A DNA stretch of 64,000 nt from Cryptomeria japonica. Taxonomy: Eukaryota > Streptophyta > Pinopsida > Cupressales > Cupressaceae. The stretch lies in the NCBI RefSeq assembly GCF_030272615.1, contig NC_081409.1, positions 205,775,364 to 205,839,363 of the forward strand. Reading direction: 5' to 3'. Below, piece by piece: positions 22,311 to 34,383 of this stretch. The notes beneath the pieces were generated by a model, which was given only the letters and a program-made list of their open reading frames with translations, was not told the origin of the DNA and did no database searches. How positions within the stretch are numbered: the stretch's first letter is position 1; each line of letters starts with the position of its first letter. Position numbers and translations under genes: made by a program.

Positions 22311-23279
22311 AAAAAGACTAAAACAATAAAGTGTTATAGTATTTGATAGTTGAATATAATTATCTTGTCATCCATGAAAATATAGGACCACACAGAATGT
22401 GTGGTATATGAACCCAGTTAGTGATAAATGATACAAACTCATCACCATGCAATCATAATCTACATGAATTATTAATTTTAGATGCACTTGTTTTGGTTTT
22501 CTAAAAGACATGAATTGTACATGCATGTTAATCCATGAAAGGATAATAAGTTGTTCATTATTATCTTCTACTATTTTTTAGAGGTTGTGACCTCTATAAA
22601 TATTTTTGTTTATATATTGTTTAAGCAAGTCAAGCAAGAAAATTTATGAGTGTGTGCAACAAATTTTCACAATTTTATTTTATTTTGTGCTTACTATGAG
22701 ATTGTGTCAAGATCTTCTAGATTGAATGTTAGTACCAATTTGAGTCATGTGAGTCAAATGCCTACATGCTCCTTCTTGTAAGCTAGATTTAAAAAACAAT
22801 ACACTAAGTAAACAAAGATTACACAAAATTGGATCCAACAAGAATCTATTAAGCCATGAAAAAATATGTACATATAAGAGAGGCAAGAAATTGCCACCCA
22901 AAATAGTTAAGGAGATTGGTTAGTCGACTCCCACTAACTAAAAGAAATGGAGAGTTAACTTCTGCAACACTAGCAAGAGGTGGCAAGCTAACTTGTGCTA
23001 ACTAGGACACCCAAATAAGCTAAATGCCATGTGGAATAATCCTTGTGCATGATATGAATGAGATAATATATACACTAACACTTATGTTGGCTATAAGTTA
23101 TTTGTTATGTTAGAGAACACATGTTGTTGACTATTGAATTATTATTTGTTTACAATTGGTTTTCATTTGGATCAAAGAAATAATAGTAAGATAGTTTCAA
23201 AATCTTTATTTGGTTTCAAAGTAGGTTATTGTTAGTGGTTAAGATTTCTCTAACAATTGATCACATTGTCTAACATTAA
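22311..23279. other. AT-rich spacer, no gene seen
   Basis: About 1 kb between the LINE tail and a copia remnant. No ORF with recognisable content, no terminal repeats and no RNA gene were seen. Confidence 0.5.
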
Positions 23280-24000
23280 CTCTTTGTTTGTTCTTGAATT
23301 TAATGGAAATAACTATAATTATTGGGCATCAAGATGGTGACTCTTTCAATAGGAAAAGATTTATGGAAAACCTAGAAATGGGTTATGAAGAGTCAATTGA
23401 TTGGATCACTCTTGTAGCTAATGGTGGAACAACTAAGGATGCTAAGAAGAATAATTTGTTATCTTTATTTCATATTCAAACAATTCCTAATAGGAGCCTA
23501 TTTCTAAAAATTCTAGGTAAAGATAATCAAGGATGTCTGGAAGAATCTACAAGAAGCTTATCAAGTTGTGATTAAGTCAAAATTGTCAAGTTGTAAATAT
23601 TGAAGAGATAATAATTTTAAGATGGTAGAACCTAGAAGTGTGAGTAGCTATTGTGTGAGAGCAGAAGATGTGGTCAATAAGATGGTTACTCTTCAATACA
23701 TTTTGAACAAAGAGGTTGTGGTGGAAAAATTATTGGTTGCAATAATCATTAAAGAAAGAAAAGATTTGACTACTCTTTAATTTGATCATCTAGTTCATGT
23801 AGCCTATGTTCATGTAGTTGATCAAAAGAGAAAAAAGTTGGATCAAAAGAAAATCATGTATTTTTGTTGGTTAGGAAACAAAATAAGACTTTAGGTTGTA
23901 TAATCCTATAATTAACAACATTTTTGTGTCAAGGGATGTGATTTTTTAATGAAGGGAGATTTTATTGTTAAAGTTGTGAAATACAACCTCACAGAACCTA
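23280..24000 (+). pseudogene. Ty1/copia retrotransposon remnant
   Basis: Short pieces of a copia polyprotein appear in order but in different frames. A gag opening FNGNNYNYWAS lies near 23300. A gag middle lies near 23620-23780 (FKMVEPRSVSSYC, VVNKMVTLQ, VVEKLLVAII and ERKDLTTL, matching the UBN2-type pattern). A late integrase/RT junction piece lies near 23855-23950 (IFVG, NPIINN, FVSRDVIF). The large internal parts between them are missing. No LTRs were found. It is too decayed for lineage assignment. Confidence 0.6.
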
Positions 24001-25313
24001 GTGAACACCTGTATGCAAATAACATGTCACAACAATGGAAGATTCACACAAAACACAAAGATTTCTTTGAAAAACCAGAGCAAGAATATGCAATAAAGAT
24101 AATCAGATTTGTTAAGGATTACAAAGGGATCAATCCTTATAAAAGGAGATCAAACCTAAAAACATAAACCCTAAAAGCAATTAATAATTAATAATGAATT
24201 AATTATTAATATTCCTAAGTTTAGCTTCCTAAATTTAGCTTAAGTGAAATAGAGAAAAGGTAACTTAATTATTAAATCAACATGATTTAATTAATTAAGT
24301 AAACTAATACCTTTTACTCTAACACCCCCCCCCCTTAAGATGAAATTAGGGAGAAGCTAAAAAAACTAAGGACTAGATGCTAGAAAGCTAAAATGGGTCT
24401 CGACAACAAGGCCTGATGAGGTACCTGAGTACAATGAAATTTATGTATAGTGGAGAAAAGAGGAAACCCTATGGGAACAAAACTCCTCTCCATGAAGGGA
24501 TGAAAACTCAAGTGAAGGACTAAGAAGCCTCCAAACAAGAATGTTCCAACAGATAGGAACAAAAGACGAGCATGAAGAATCACTGAAGCATGAAGAATCA
24601 CTAAATCATGAAGAAGCTACAAACTCTGTCATAGAATGACTGCCATGATGCTGAAATAAGAAACCTCCTCTAAAATAAAATATGATCAGGATCAAGAAGA
24701 CATGAATCTACATGAGTTCCCTCAATGACACTACTCAAATCCGAATTAGATTGTAAACACAAGCAAAACATCTGAAACCCGAAGATATAGATGGTACAAG
24801 TACCAATAGTGTGAAGAACTGATCAAATAAAAAATGGAAGGTCACCTCCATAAATAGGAATGCAAGAGTGTCCATATGGTAAGTATTCCATCTCACCGAA
24901 ATGCATGGGTAACCAGCCACTGCATCCACCTAGTACATAGGAACAAATACTGAATACATAGCTCACTCCAACGTGAAACCAAGGAAGCATTAGTACCAAT
25001 AGTAGAAACCCCCCCATAATGCTGACAAGGGAGAGGCATGACAGGTACACTGAATCTGAAAGCCATAATGTAGTGCATGAAGAAGAACCAAGAACATCTA
25101 ATTGTGCATACATGAAAGTAAAAGAAAATACAAAGGGTGTGCAAACCAAGGCACACACGCATGAGAAAGGTATATAGGAAAAAGAAAGGCAAACATCAAA
25201 CCCCCATGACACTTTATAGTATAGTGTGAGTACAATAAGACACAAAAATGATGTGCAAGATCCCATAATACATGTGCAAATAAGAGCCACTTTATCTCAG
25301 TAAGAGATTACTT
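24000..25313. other. Unassigned stretch with poly-C tract
   Basis: Contains an AT-rich segment with taattaattaag-type repeats, a run of about 10 C residues at 24324-24334, then 1 kb of purine-rich sequence. Antisense frames of up to 155 codons here encode only hydrophobic low-complexity peptides and are not credible. It may belong to the copia remnant upstream, but no terminal repeats were found. Confidence 0.4.
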
Positions 25314-25802
25314 TAGTGGTGAGTATTCGCTAATGGCGAATTTTTCACATCGACAACCTAAGAAATGGAGAATATTTTGTATCGACTAGGGTGGCCATGT
25401 CGCTAGAACACTATCAATTTGCATCAAATTCATGGCCTGATCGCAATATGTTTTATGTAATTAAATGTTTCTATGCGAGGATTTCGCCCGTACAATATAT
25501 GATGGACACACGGTAAATTTAATTTTTTTGCCTACACTCTCCAAGGTTGCCTTAATAGATGACCATAATTAGCCTATAGGCATATGAAGAATTGTTAGCC
25601 AGGAGGAACCAATTCACCCAAAATTTTGTCGATGCGTGTCTCCATTCACCCCAATTTTTGCCAACTATATTGTATTTGCCAATTATTTGGACGACCCATA
25701 ATCGCCTCAAAAATTACATAAGTCGTGTTATAGTTAAGCGAGATTCGCCAAATATTTGTATACCATATAAAATTTCCGCAGAATTCGCCATATAAGTATT
25801 GG

Positions 25803-25810
25803 TATAAATA
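25803..25810 (+). promoter_or_regulatory. TATA box of the hAT-like gene
   Basis: TATAAATA lies about 140 bp upstream of a consensus splice donor and 380 bp upstream of the transposase ATG, in the right place for the promoter of a spliced transcript. Inference from sequence only. Confidence 0.5.
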
Positions 25811-25940
25811 CATTCAAATATTAGATCTATATCTACACAATCTGGTGGGTTCTATGCTCTAAATTCTGATCAATAGCGAAGTTTCAGACCAAGGAAAATT
25901 ATTGTTGTTGACTGCATAGGCAATTGCTAGTGACCTAAAG

Positions 25941-26166
25941 GTGAGTGATCATATTTTTGAAGTGTTATAATATTATTTTGAATTTATCTATATATATTTG
26001 CACTGTTGAGTTCATTCTTATTCAGTGGGGACCCGTTAGTGCCAAGTGGTCAGCCGGGAGATTCAGACCTCAGACATCTAGATTGTAGGTCGTAGGGCCA
26101 ATGGAACATATATTATACTTTATAGTCTATTTTACTTCTTCAACAAATTGATTTTTTTTTTTGCAG
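25941..26166 (+). other. Probable 5'UTR intron of the hAT-like gene
   Basis: The donor CTAAAG/GTGAGT at 25940/25941 and the acceptor TTTTTTTTTTGCAG/C ending at 26166, preceded by a strong polypyrimidine run, define a 226-bp AT-rich intron. The transposase ATG follows 17 bp downstream at 26184. Both splice sites match plant consensus; splicing itself is inferred. Confidence 0.6.
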
Positions 26167-26183
26167 CATTTATTTCATTGGAT

Positions 26184-28896
26184 ATGTCAAATAGGAAGAA
26201 GGGTAGGAAACCTAAATGTGGGGAAGGCCATGAGAGGCCAACAAAACACAGAATGTTGTCTTCGTACTTTGGCTTTAGAAAAGATTGTGGTGAAAATAAG
26301 GAAGGTACATCATCACAAGTACAAGTACAAAATTAACAACGTACACCACATGTTGAAGATGATAGCGAACCTAATATCTCAGATCAGGATGATCTTGAAG
26401 AAGATTATCTGGTAGATACCCAAGTTAGCCGGAATGATATAATCGACTTGGGTGATAATGCCATAGATGATAATGCACGAAAGGGGAAAAGAAAAGCTAG
26501 ATCAAAAAAGGATCAACCAAAATCAAAAAAGGATCGGGAGTGGGGATATGTCAGTGAGGAATTTTCAAATTAATTGGGCATTAAAGTATCCATTCATTGA
26601 ACCAGTGGAGAATCCAATTGAAGGTGAGCCTCCAATAGAATGCAGGTGTAAGATTTGCACTTGGAAACATAACAAGGAAATTAGGTTGCAACTAAAATTT
26701 GACACCATAGAAAAGCATATGGGTAAAGTTTATGAAAAACAAATGATAGACGGAGTTGAAAAATCAATGATAAGATGAAAAATAAAGGAGGAATGTAAGC
26801 ATGTGAGGAATGCCAAAGAGTATTATTTTCATGAGAAAATACAAACGAAGCCTGCTGAAGTTAAAGGTTCTATTGAAGCTAGTTTTGGAAAAGCAATGCA
26901 AATAGAACAACTGGGAAAAGTTGTTCAGTTAAGTGTTGTTTTTTATATTTTGAGAAGAGGGCATGCTATGACAGATTTCCCTTCAATTAGTGGTTTATTA
27001 CACTTTTTGAAATTTCCAACTATCCTAATAGTCATTGGTCAGTAAACAATGTATGTGAATGGGCAAGTTATCTTGCTGAGGTTGAAAAAGAAGATGCAAA
27101 AGAAAAAATAAGAGAGTCAAACTTTATTGCATTTTATTTAGATGAAGTTACAACCAGTAGACAATACTTCATGGGTATGCATGCATATTTATATTGTATA
27201 GAGTCATGCCCACCAACCTCATTTGCTATCTGTTGCTAAAATAAAGAATAGTGCGACAACGAAAAATTTATTTCAACTAGTAAAGAGATGTTTAATTGAA
27301 TATGGAGGTATGGATGACATGATGATTGCCAAAATATTGGTGTGTGTTGGATCAGATGGAGCTTCAGTAATGCAAAGTCACGAGAATGATCTTTATACAA
27401 ATATTGAAACTTATTTTGCAATGTACATTACTGCAATTCACTGCATGGCTCACATAATGAATCTAGCTTTTGAAATTGTGAGCAAGTATGCTTTAGTAAA
27501 AAAAAATTAAATTTTAATCAGAGAGCTCTACTCACACTTCTGTCGAAGTCCCTAGCGATTTATGGAATTTCAACACTTTGCTGATGGAATAACTGATGGG
27601 AACAAACTTCTCAAGGATAATGATACCAGATGGATCTCTTTGGAGGGTCCAACACATCGAGTTTTTTTAGAATATCCATCCTTGATTGGACTATTTCACA
27701 CAACTCGCGACGAATCAGAGCAACCAAAATATCCTGACCTTCTTCGGAGGTTAAGTAATCTAGAGATACTCTTAATTATAGTAGCTCTTCTGCCCATGCT
27801 AGAGGAAATGAGGAATATTATGAAGGCTGCCCAAAAAAGAGCTCTCTTTATTGCAGAATATGCTACGTTGTGTAAGTTGACATGCATGATCCTCAACAAT
27901 CTCTATCAAAATCAACCAACACTATCCGATGAAAAATTTGTTAAGTGGCAGACACTCACAGATTTGAATAATCTTGATAACTTTTTACAAATCGGTGCAA
28001 ACAGGGAGGTATGTGCCAATGTATGGGGAGTTGAGATACCAATGCACTTCTATGCCACGATTGACCCCAAGGAACCAAGAAAGCGCCCCCAGAAGCAACT
28101 AGAAAGAGTTACAAGGGAAGATTTCGACAAGATTGTTGAGTCTATAACTACTTCTGTGAAGAAAATTGCCTATGATCTTTCCTCACCGATTAGAAGTAGA
28201 TTCCCTCCTGACAACCTACTTGAAGCCATGTCTATTATGTTTCCGCAATAGTGGAGCCTCAACAGTGCAACTGATTTTTGAAGTAAGCTACTGAGTTTGA
28301 TAAAACAATTTTGCATATCCAAAGAATTGAATGGAGTAACTAGAAATGGAATATTAGATGAAACTTGTCTTAGAGATAAATCATCTCATTTTGCATACAC
28401 TATGAGGGAACAATATGGTAGAATGGAGAACCCCCGCGAAGAGGGATCAGTAACGAGACTTGGAAAATAAATAGATGAGAATGTAGTGTTGCGTGATTCA
28501 ATACCAGAATATTTGAAGCTTGCTGATTTATGTCTTACCATGATATTGGGTTCGGTGGAAGATGAGAGAGTTTTCAATGCTTTGGGGTTCCTAAAATCAA
28601 AGCTAAGAAACAAACTAGACAAAAAATTGGAAAATTGCTTGAGGCTCTATACATCTACGTATGATGTCCACACTTTTCCTTATGATAGGGCACTGAAAAT
28701 GTGGAGGTCCAAATGTGAAAGAAGAGGTTTGGGAAACACTTCAAACCAAAGTGCCAGTGGGACTATTGGCTCATGTACTAGACCTATTGGTAGCATTGAG
28801 ATGCAATTCAACGAAGGTATGTAGACTCAGAGTGAAGAAAACATAGACAAGAATCAAGAAAGTGCTGAATTTGATGAGGATGAATGGCAACTATAA
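26184..28896 (+). pseudogene. hAT-like transposase (ZNF862-like type), decayed
   Basis: The ATG at 26184 gives a basic start (MSNRKKGRKPKCGEG). A zinc-finger-like segment follows (CRCKICTWKHNKE with a downstream IEKHMGKVYEK, 26640-26740). Then come the RNase H-like catalytic region (FYLDEVTTS, CVGSDGASVMQ, IHCMAHIMNLAFE), the conserved block DGNKLLKDNDTRWISLEGPT (27590-27650), and a C-terminal hAT dimerisation segment (GSVEDERVFNALGFLKSKL, 28550-28610). Frameshifts lie near 26560, 27045 and 27200. Stops lie at 26334, 26776 (where Trp is expected, IRWK), 27508, 28249 and others. The gene ends EDEWQL-stop at 28896. Length (~900 codons) matches plant members of this group. It would catalyse cut-and-paste transposition, or be a domesticated relative; this copy is broken. 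Confidence 0.8.
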
Positions 28897-29795
28897 GAGA
28901 TTGGTATTTATTAATCTTATTAATGTATCTCATCATTAATATTACAAAAGCATATTATTATGGTTGATAACTTTATATTTTATGAGTCTGTCAACTTTAT
29001 ATTTTAGAATTTAATATTGATTTGTAATTGTATTTTTTAACTTTCTATTTCTAGATTTGAAATAGCATAATAAAAGACCATAATGTGTTTATCGATACAA
29101 AGATGTTTATTTAGACATGTTGAGAACTTAGATTTTCATTCATTCTTTCAAAATATAGTCATATGTTACAATTCATTCAATACACCACTCTGTGTGATTC
29201 TCCATGCAAAAGTCAATACAAAGTTTCAGAACCCTTTGCAAATGACCCTGAATTCCCTTTTATAGAAACAAGGGAGCAACGACAACTTCAAGTCGATTTG
29301 CAACATGTGAAGACTCAACATCAAAATCAATTACTAAGGCACTAAACACTAAATATATCGTCCCAATTGCCATTAGTATCACAAACTCAACACAAATTTA
29401 CATGGCCATCACGGGCTGGATTAGCAATTTAGAAATTTAACAGCTACTACATGTCTCCTGTTCAAAAAAAAAAGTTAAAAATTAAAGATTAATTCAAGCC
29501 ATGACAAATTAAATATAGATAAAAGAAGTGCCCAAAACCTAGTAATCAGAAATAGAGAAATGCAAAAATGTTAAAACTTGGGAGAATTTGAGAATACAAA
29601 TTTACAGGCTGAAGGTTTGCACTGTGCATCATAGATTCATAGGTTGGATTAGCAATAGTGGGTGCTAGTTTTTTTCTGTTCATAAAACAGAGTTATTTCA
29701 AGTGATGCCAAATTCCAAATAGAAAAAACATAAAACCTTGAAATTAAGAGTAAAAGCATAAAATTGTGCAATACATACTATGATTCTTGATATTT
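28897..29795. other. AT-rich spacer after the hAT-like gene
   Basis: Possible polyadenylation signal AATAAA near 29069. Two similar short segments (ggattagcaat near 29416 and 29645) suggest a diverged repeat. No gene was recognised. Confidence 0.4.
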
Positions 29796-32700
29796 CTATG
29801 CCAGTTTTTGTAGGGTGCTCCACTCTTCATTTGATGGAAGGTCAATATTCTTTAAACTATGGAAAGTCAATTGTAACTTCATTAACAATCCATATTTAGA
29901 AGAGTGACTTGACATCACTGTTTCACCCAATACCATATTCAGAGTTGTAAATGGTATGATGAATTCCAGTTTGCTTTGGGGAGTTGTGTTCTTAGGAAGC
30001 AAGTCTAAATTAGACTTCATTTTTTTCTCCATGCTTTTTTTGTAAGCTTCTTTTCCAATGAATTTATTTGATGGGTCAACGGACTTAGGCAAACCAAGTT
30101 CAATCAAAGTAGTTGTCTTTTCTTGCAGCTTCAATATTTTTTTGCCACATTTATCCATAGCTTTTGATGTTTCCCTTAGTTTTTGGCATTTTTGAAGGAT
30201 AGATGATGTTTTAATTGTGGCATCAATGCGGTTGTTAATTCCCTTGGATGTCAAATAGCTGTCACTGGTATTGTAGAGTACTTGCAAAATCTATTTTTTC
30301 ATATCCTCTTTTGAATAAACATGTATGCTTTTCTCAATGTGCCCTTTGATTTTCATATAAATTAATCTCACTTTCATTCAATTCAAACCATTCACACAAC
30401 TTGTCACTCCTCTGTATTATTTTCCCCCAAATGTTTTCTTGTATATACTTCATTGTATTTTTCATATTATCTTTCAATCTATCCTCTGAAGTTTTAATTT
30501 TATCATTTGCATTGTGCAAGTCTTCTTTCATTTGTGCACATTTTTTTCTTTATTTCTCTACATCCTCTTCCAAATGTTTTTCTCTTTCCTTCTCATGATC
30601 CAATAGGTCCTGTATTTTTCTTATTTCGGCAGTAGAAGACTCATAACTTTTGTATAATTTTTGAAAACTAGCTCTTTCATCATTAATTTTTTTACTACTT
30701 TTAGCCAGTTTTTCCCTCAGTTCCTTCAATTTTGCCTCCATCTTTTGTTGCTTTGCAATTTCTACTGCAGAGCCCAAATTTTTTATCCTTTTCTGTAAAT
30801 CATGGCACTTGTTATCTGTTGCCTTCCTCTTTGATTTTTCGTTTGCCAAGTTTGCCTGTAACTTTTCTATTTATTTCTCCAGTTTATTTTTCTCTCTCTC
30901 CACCTTTAGCAGTGAAGTGTAGACCAGTTCGTTAGTCCTTTTTGACACACTAATTTTCTCCACATTTTGTGCTTTGGAAAAATCCATTTGGAGGGTGCTA
31001 ACTTGAAATTCATAGGGATCTATCTGACGATGTGGTGGTTTTTTATCTTTATTTGGGGGCATAACAACCATGGACTTCATCTTATCTTTGTGTGGGTCAT
31101 ATGTTGGAAATACCCCGTTCCTTGCAGGTTGTTCCTCTAAAACTTCAGTCAGGGAAACCCTCTGCAATGCTCTCTTTTTTTCTTTATTTGCATTTGTTGT
31201 GTGTTCAAATTTTTCATAGTAATCACAAAATTGAAAATATGGGCTTGCTGAAGCAATTGAATGTTTGAAAGGTGAAATAACAGAGGCTCCAATTCCACCT
31301 ATGCCTATGGTTTTAACTAATGCATTATGAGGAGTACCAACAACCATTATTGATTCTGTTCCACTGTCACTTGCATGTGTAGTTTTTATAGTCTTTTGAG
31401 GAGTCTATTGTGAAGTTTCAAATGATAGATTTGTAGCGACATTGGCACTTGATATAGGATTTAAATAGTATGAGTATCTACCACTAGTGGCCTCTTACAA
31501 GAGATATTTTGTTGTTGCACTTGTCCAACACCAAGACAACTAGTATTAGTAGTATTACCCATGCCAACCCCACCAATCACAATAGCACTTGACTGAACAC
31601 TAATAGGAATACTATCCCCAGATTCACCACCAGTGGCAGTGGTAGTGGCACTCGATTCACCACCAATGGGAATACCATGATGTGGTGGTGGTTGTGGATT
31701 TGAACCTCTAACAAATGCATGTGGACCTGGAGAGTAATGAGTAGTACCTTTCTATGATGAATCTGACAAATCAAGTCCAATGAATGGTTTAACAAGAGCT
31801 TTTGATTTTGAATTTGATGGAAGTTGTGCCTCAAGTGGAAACCAAATGCCTTCTCCTCTGGGACCTATACCACTACCTTCAAAACCCATTTTTCCACAAT
31901 GTTTGCCATTTTGCTATATTTTTCTTTCATGGACTCATTGACTCCACCTAATATTGTAGGGACTGTACTAGTTGTTGGGGTGGCCTCAACCTCATACTCA
32001 TTTTCATCATCACTCCTATCATATGTTGTTGTGGGATGCTCCATATTCCACAATTTTCTAAACTCTACATCCTCATCGATGGTCTCAAAGTTTGCATTGG
32101 TCTTTGGTTCACCGAGATTCTTCCTCATATTCCAAAAATCATTTATTTTGGTTTGAGTCCAAAATACGTCTGCACATTCTTACAAAATTGTTTTGGGAAT
32201 AGATTTGTTAGATGGATTAGCAGATTTTTGGTAGAAATTGTAGGACCTCCTATTTTGGATGCCTTCCTCTGTTGTCCTCTATGTGTGCAATGCCATAATT
32301 TGTGATGACAATTCTTCTATTGAAATGTTATTGTTAGCGACAATTTTCTCCATCTCTTTTTTTTACCTCATCCTGGCAGTCCGTGTTTTTAAGCTTTTCT
32401 AGCAATGGTTTACTTTCATGTTGACATAACACTGAAGAGTTTCCATTTTTTAAGCCTTGCTTGAACTACACCGATTGGATCATACTACCAGATACCCTCA
32501 TCACCAAAGCTAAAAACTGTCAAAAAATCATGTGCCACATTGAATGCTTTTCTCTCAAATGTGAACCCTCCAAATGAGAAAGGCAAGGAAGGAAATATGC
32601 TCTTCTTTTGATGACCATGAAAGTTCCTATTTGTGCTCTCCAACTATCATGCATATTCCAATGCAAATACCCTCTCTGTCAAATGTATTGGAAGTTTGTA

Positions 32701-33839
32701 GGGTTTTACTGCTGATCCGTAAAACCTTAACATGGTGTATTGTTCCATGAAGAACCAATCGACCAATTGTATTTGACTTCCGAGTTGAATGCAATCTCTA
32801 CAAGACACATGCAATCTAGGCATTGGAGTGCTTGTAATTTCATTATACATTGGTGCCAAAGAGAAGTATACAAAATGGTTGTAGTTCTTTCTGTTAGCGT
32901 GCATCCTTATCTTAGGTGTCCATTCATATATTGGACACTCTGTTTTGTTCTGAGTCTTCTCATCAATCTTATAGTTCACAATGTGAAGATTGTTGGTCTT
33001 GAATATTGCACGATACTTGGATAGAAGAAGATAGCACAAGTAGGATGAGAACCTAAATGTCTTACATGAACCTTTTTATCATTAGTAATTATTTTTGCAT
33101 GGATTGAACAACATGCTCAACAAAATTATATCTTAATGGTTGACTTACAATGGATATTAAAAATCATTTCAAGAAGGCTAGCACACACTTTCCTATCATT
33201 TTACAATCCTAGGCAAAATGTCAACAAGGAAATAGTATCCCAAACCCATGGAACAAAAATGTTACAATCATAAGGAGGCTTATGATTCCGATCCAACAAA
33301 GTACCACACATTATTAGAGCTCTGATAAATGAATCTCTATGACTTTGATTGAGATTCTCATAATTCTCTGCCAATTTTCCTAGGTCAATGTGGATGTTTG
33401 AGTTTTGTGCTTCAAACCCTAGGTTCAACAAACGAGCAAATTCTCCCTCGTTTATGGATATAATTTCCTCTTTTGTATTTTTATTGACAATTGCTTTTTT
33501 ATCTTAATCATAATTGTCAGTGCAAACCATGACAAATTCAGGGCAAGGGAATACTTCAGGTAACACCATGCTTCCCAATCCAGCATCCCACGATGCGATT
33601 TTATTTGTTCTTTGTTTTAACATTGTGTTGAAAACTATAAATTTTGCCCTACTTAGATCTGTCGCCTTATTACACAATGCATATCTAATTTCTATGATAC
33701 GCTTTTCACTATGGATAACAGGGTCATAAATATCATGGTATTCATCAGTGAAACCTGGTGTCTTAACCAGTTTGGTTAGGTATATTTTTTTATTCACTTG
33801 GCTTCCTATTGAACTACTACTTCCCGGTTTCCCCATCAC
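29796..33839 (-). pseudogene. Large unidentified coding region with coiled-coil C-terminus, decayed
   Basis: Successive minus-strand frames read as one ~4-kb gene: 33839-33504 (start MMGKPGSSSS), 33431-33201, 33039-32647, 32128-31865, 31347-30871, 30849-30550, 30531-30334 and 30287-29796. The N-terminal third is globular (EYHDIYDPVIHSEKRIIEIR; SHRDSFIRALIMCGTLLDRN; FVPWVWDTISLL; HVSCRDCIQLGSQIQL). The middle is acidic and Pro/Ser/Thr-rich (WNMEHPTTTYDRSDDENE). The C-terminal third is strongly charged coiled coil (KKINDERASFQKLYKSYESS; EKEREKHLEEDVEK). Several frameshifts and stops separate the pieces, and an intron could explain some gaps. I do not recognise the family. No reverse transcriptase or transposase catalytic motif is visible. 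It may be a gene of a plant-specific mobile element or a dead host gene. Confidence 0.55.
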
Positions 33840-34383
33840 TGTTACTGTTAATAATTTAAAATAATGCTAGATACAAGCCTAGAAATGCTAACCCTCAAAT
33901 TGAACCACAAGATTAAAAAAAATAAAAAATGCGGGATGTAGGTGTTCTAGGTTTTACCCAAAATTTCTATTTCACTAGATTGGTGCAGACAGACTCTATT
34001 ACATTCCTCAATCTAGTAGCCATTTCTAAATCTCCCTGGATTTACTAGTTTGTCCATGAAATGAAATACGACATGAGTCACTTGTATTGAAAACACTGAA
34101 AAGTTCAAAAGTAATACCTAAAGGGCAAAATTTCTAGAATCCTGTTGTAATTTTATAAATTATTATTAATATCTATTTGTCGTTGAAGGACAAAACATTC
34201 ATTGATTCAGTCTAAATTCTGAGGATAGTGGACACGTCACCAAACTCGAGTGACGAATCAATTTTCCAGACTTTTTTTGAAATCTTTTTAATCATTTTCA
34301 ACTTCCGCCTGAAATAGAGCCTAATTATAGTCAATTAAATATAAAATGTTCAATTTTGGGTCAAGTTCTCAAAAATGTGTTTA
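33840..34383. other. Spacer, no gene seen
   Basis: AT-rich sequence upstream of the unidentified minus-strand gene. It might hold that gene's promoter, but no distinct TATA box could be chosen among many AT runs. Confidence 0.35.

Larger units (their letters stand above)
25314..29080 (+). mobile_element. hAT-like DNA transposon, right end not found
   Basis: A transposase-like coding region of the hAT superfamily is preceded by a left-end candidate TAGTGGTGAGTATTCGC at 25314, which resembles the TAG(T/N)GGTGA-type hAT ends. Between 25325 and 25800 the short motif TTCGCC or its complement GGCGAA recurs at about 25335, 25480, 25740 and 25784, as expected for subterminal transposase-binding repeats. 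I could not find the reverse complement of the left end downstream to ~29500, so the right boundary is provisional at the AATAAA near 29069. The 8-bp target duplication is not established. Confidence 0.5.

Noticed and set aside
24823-25290. 155-codon minus-strand ORF rich in hydrophobic residues
   Set aside because: It is the antisense of purine-rich sequence, lacks any recognisable motif, and overlaps other spurious frames.
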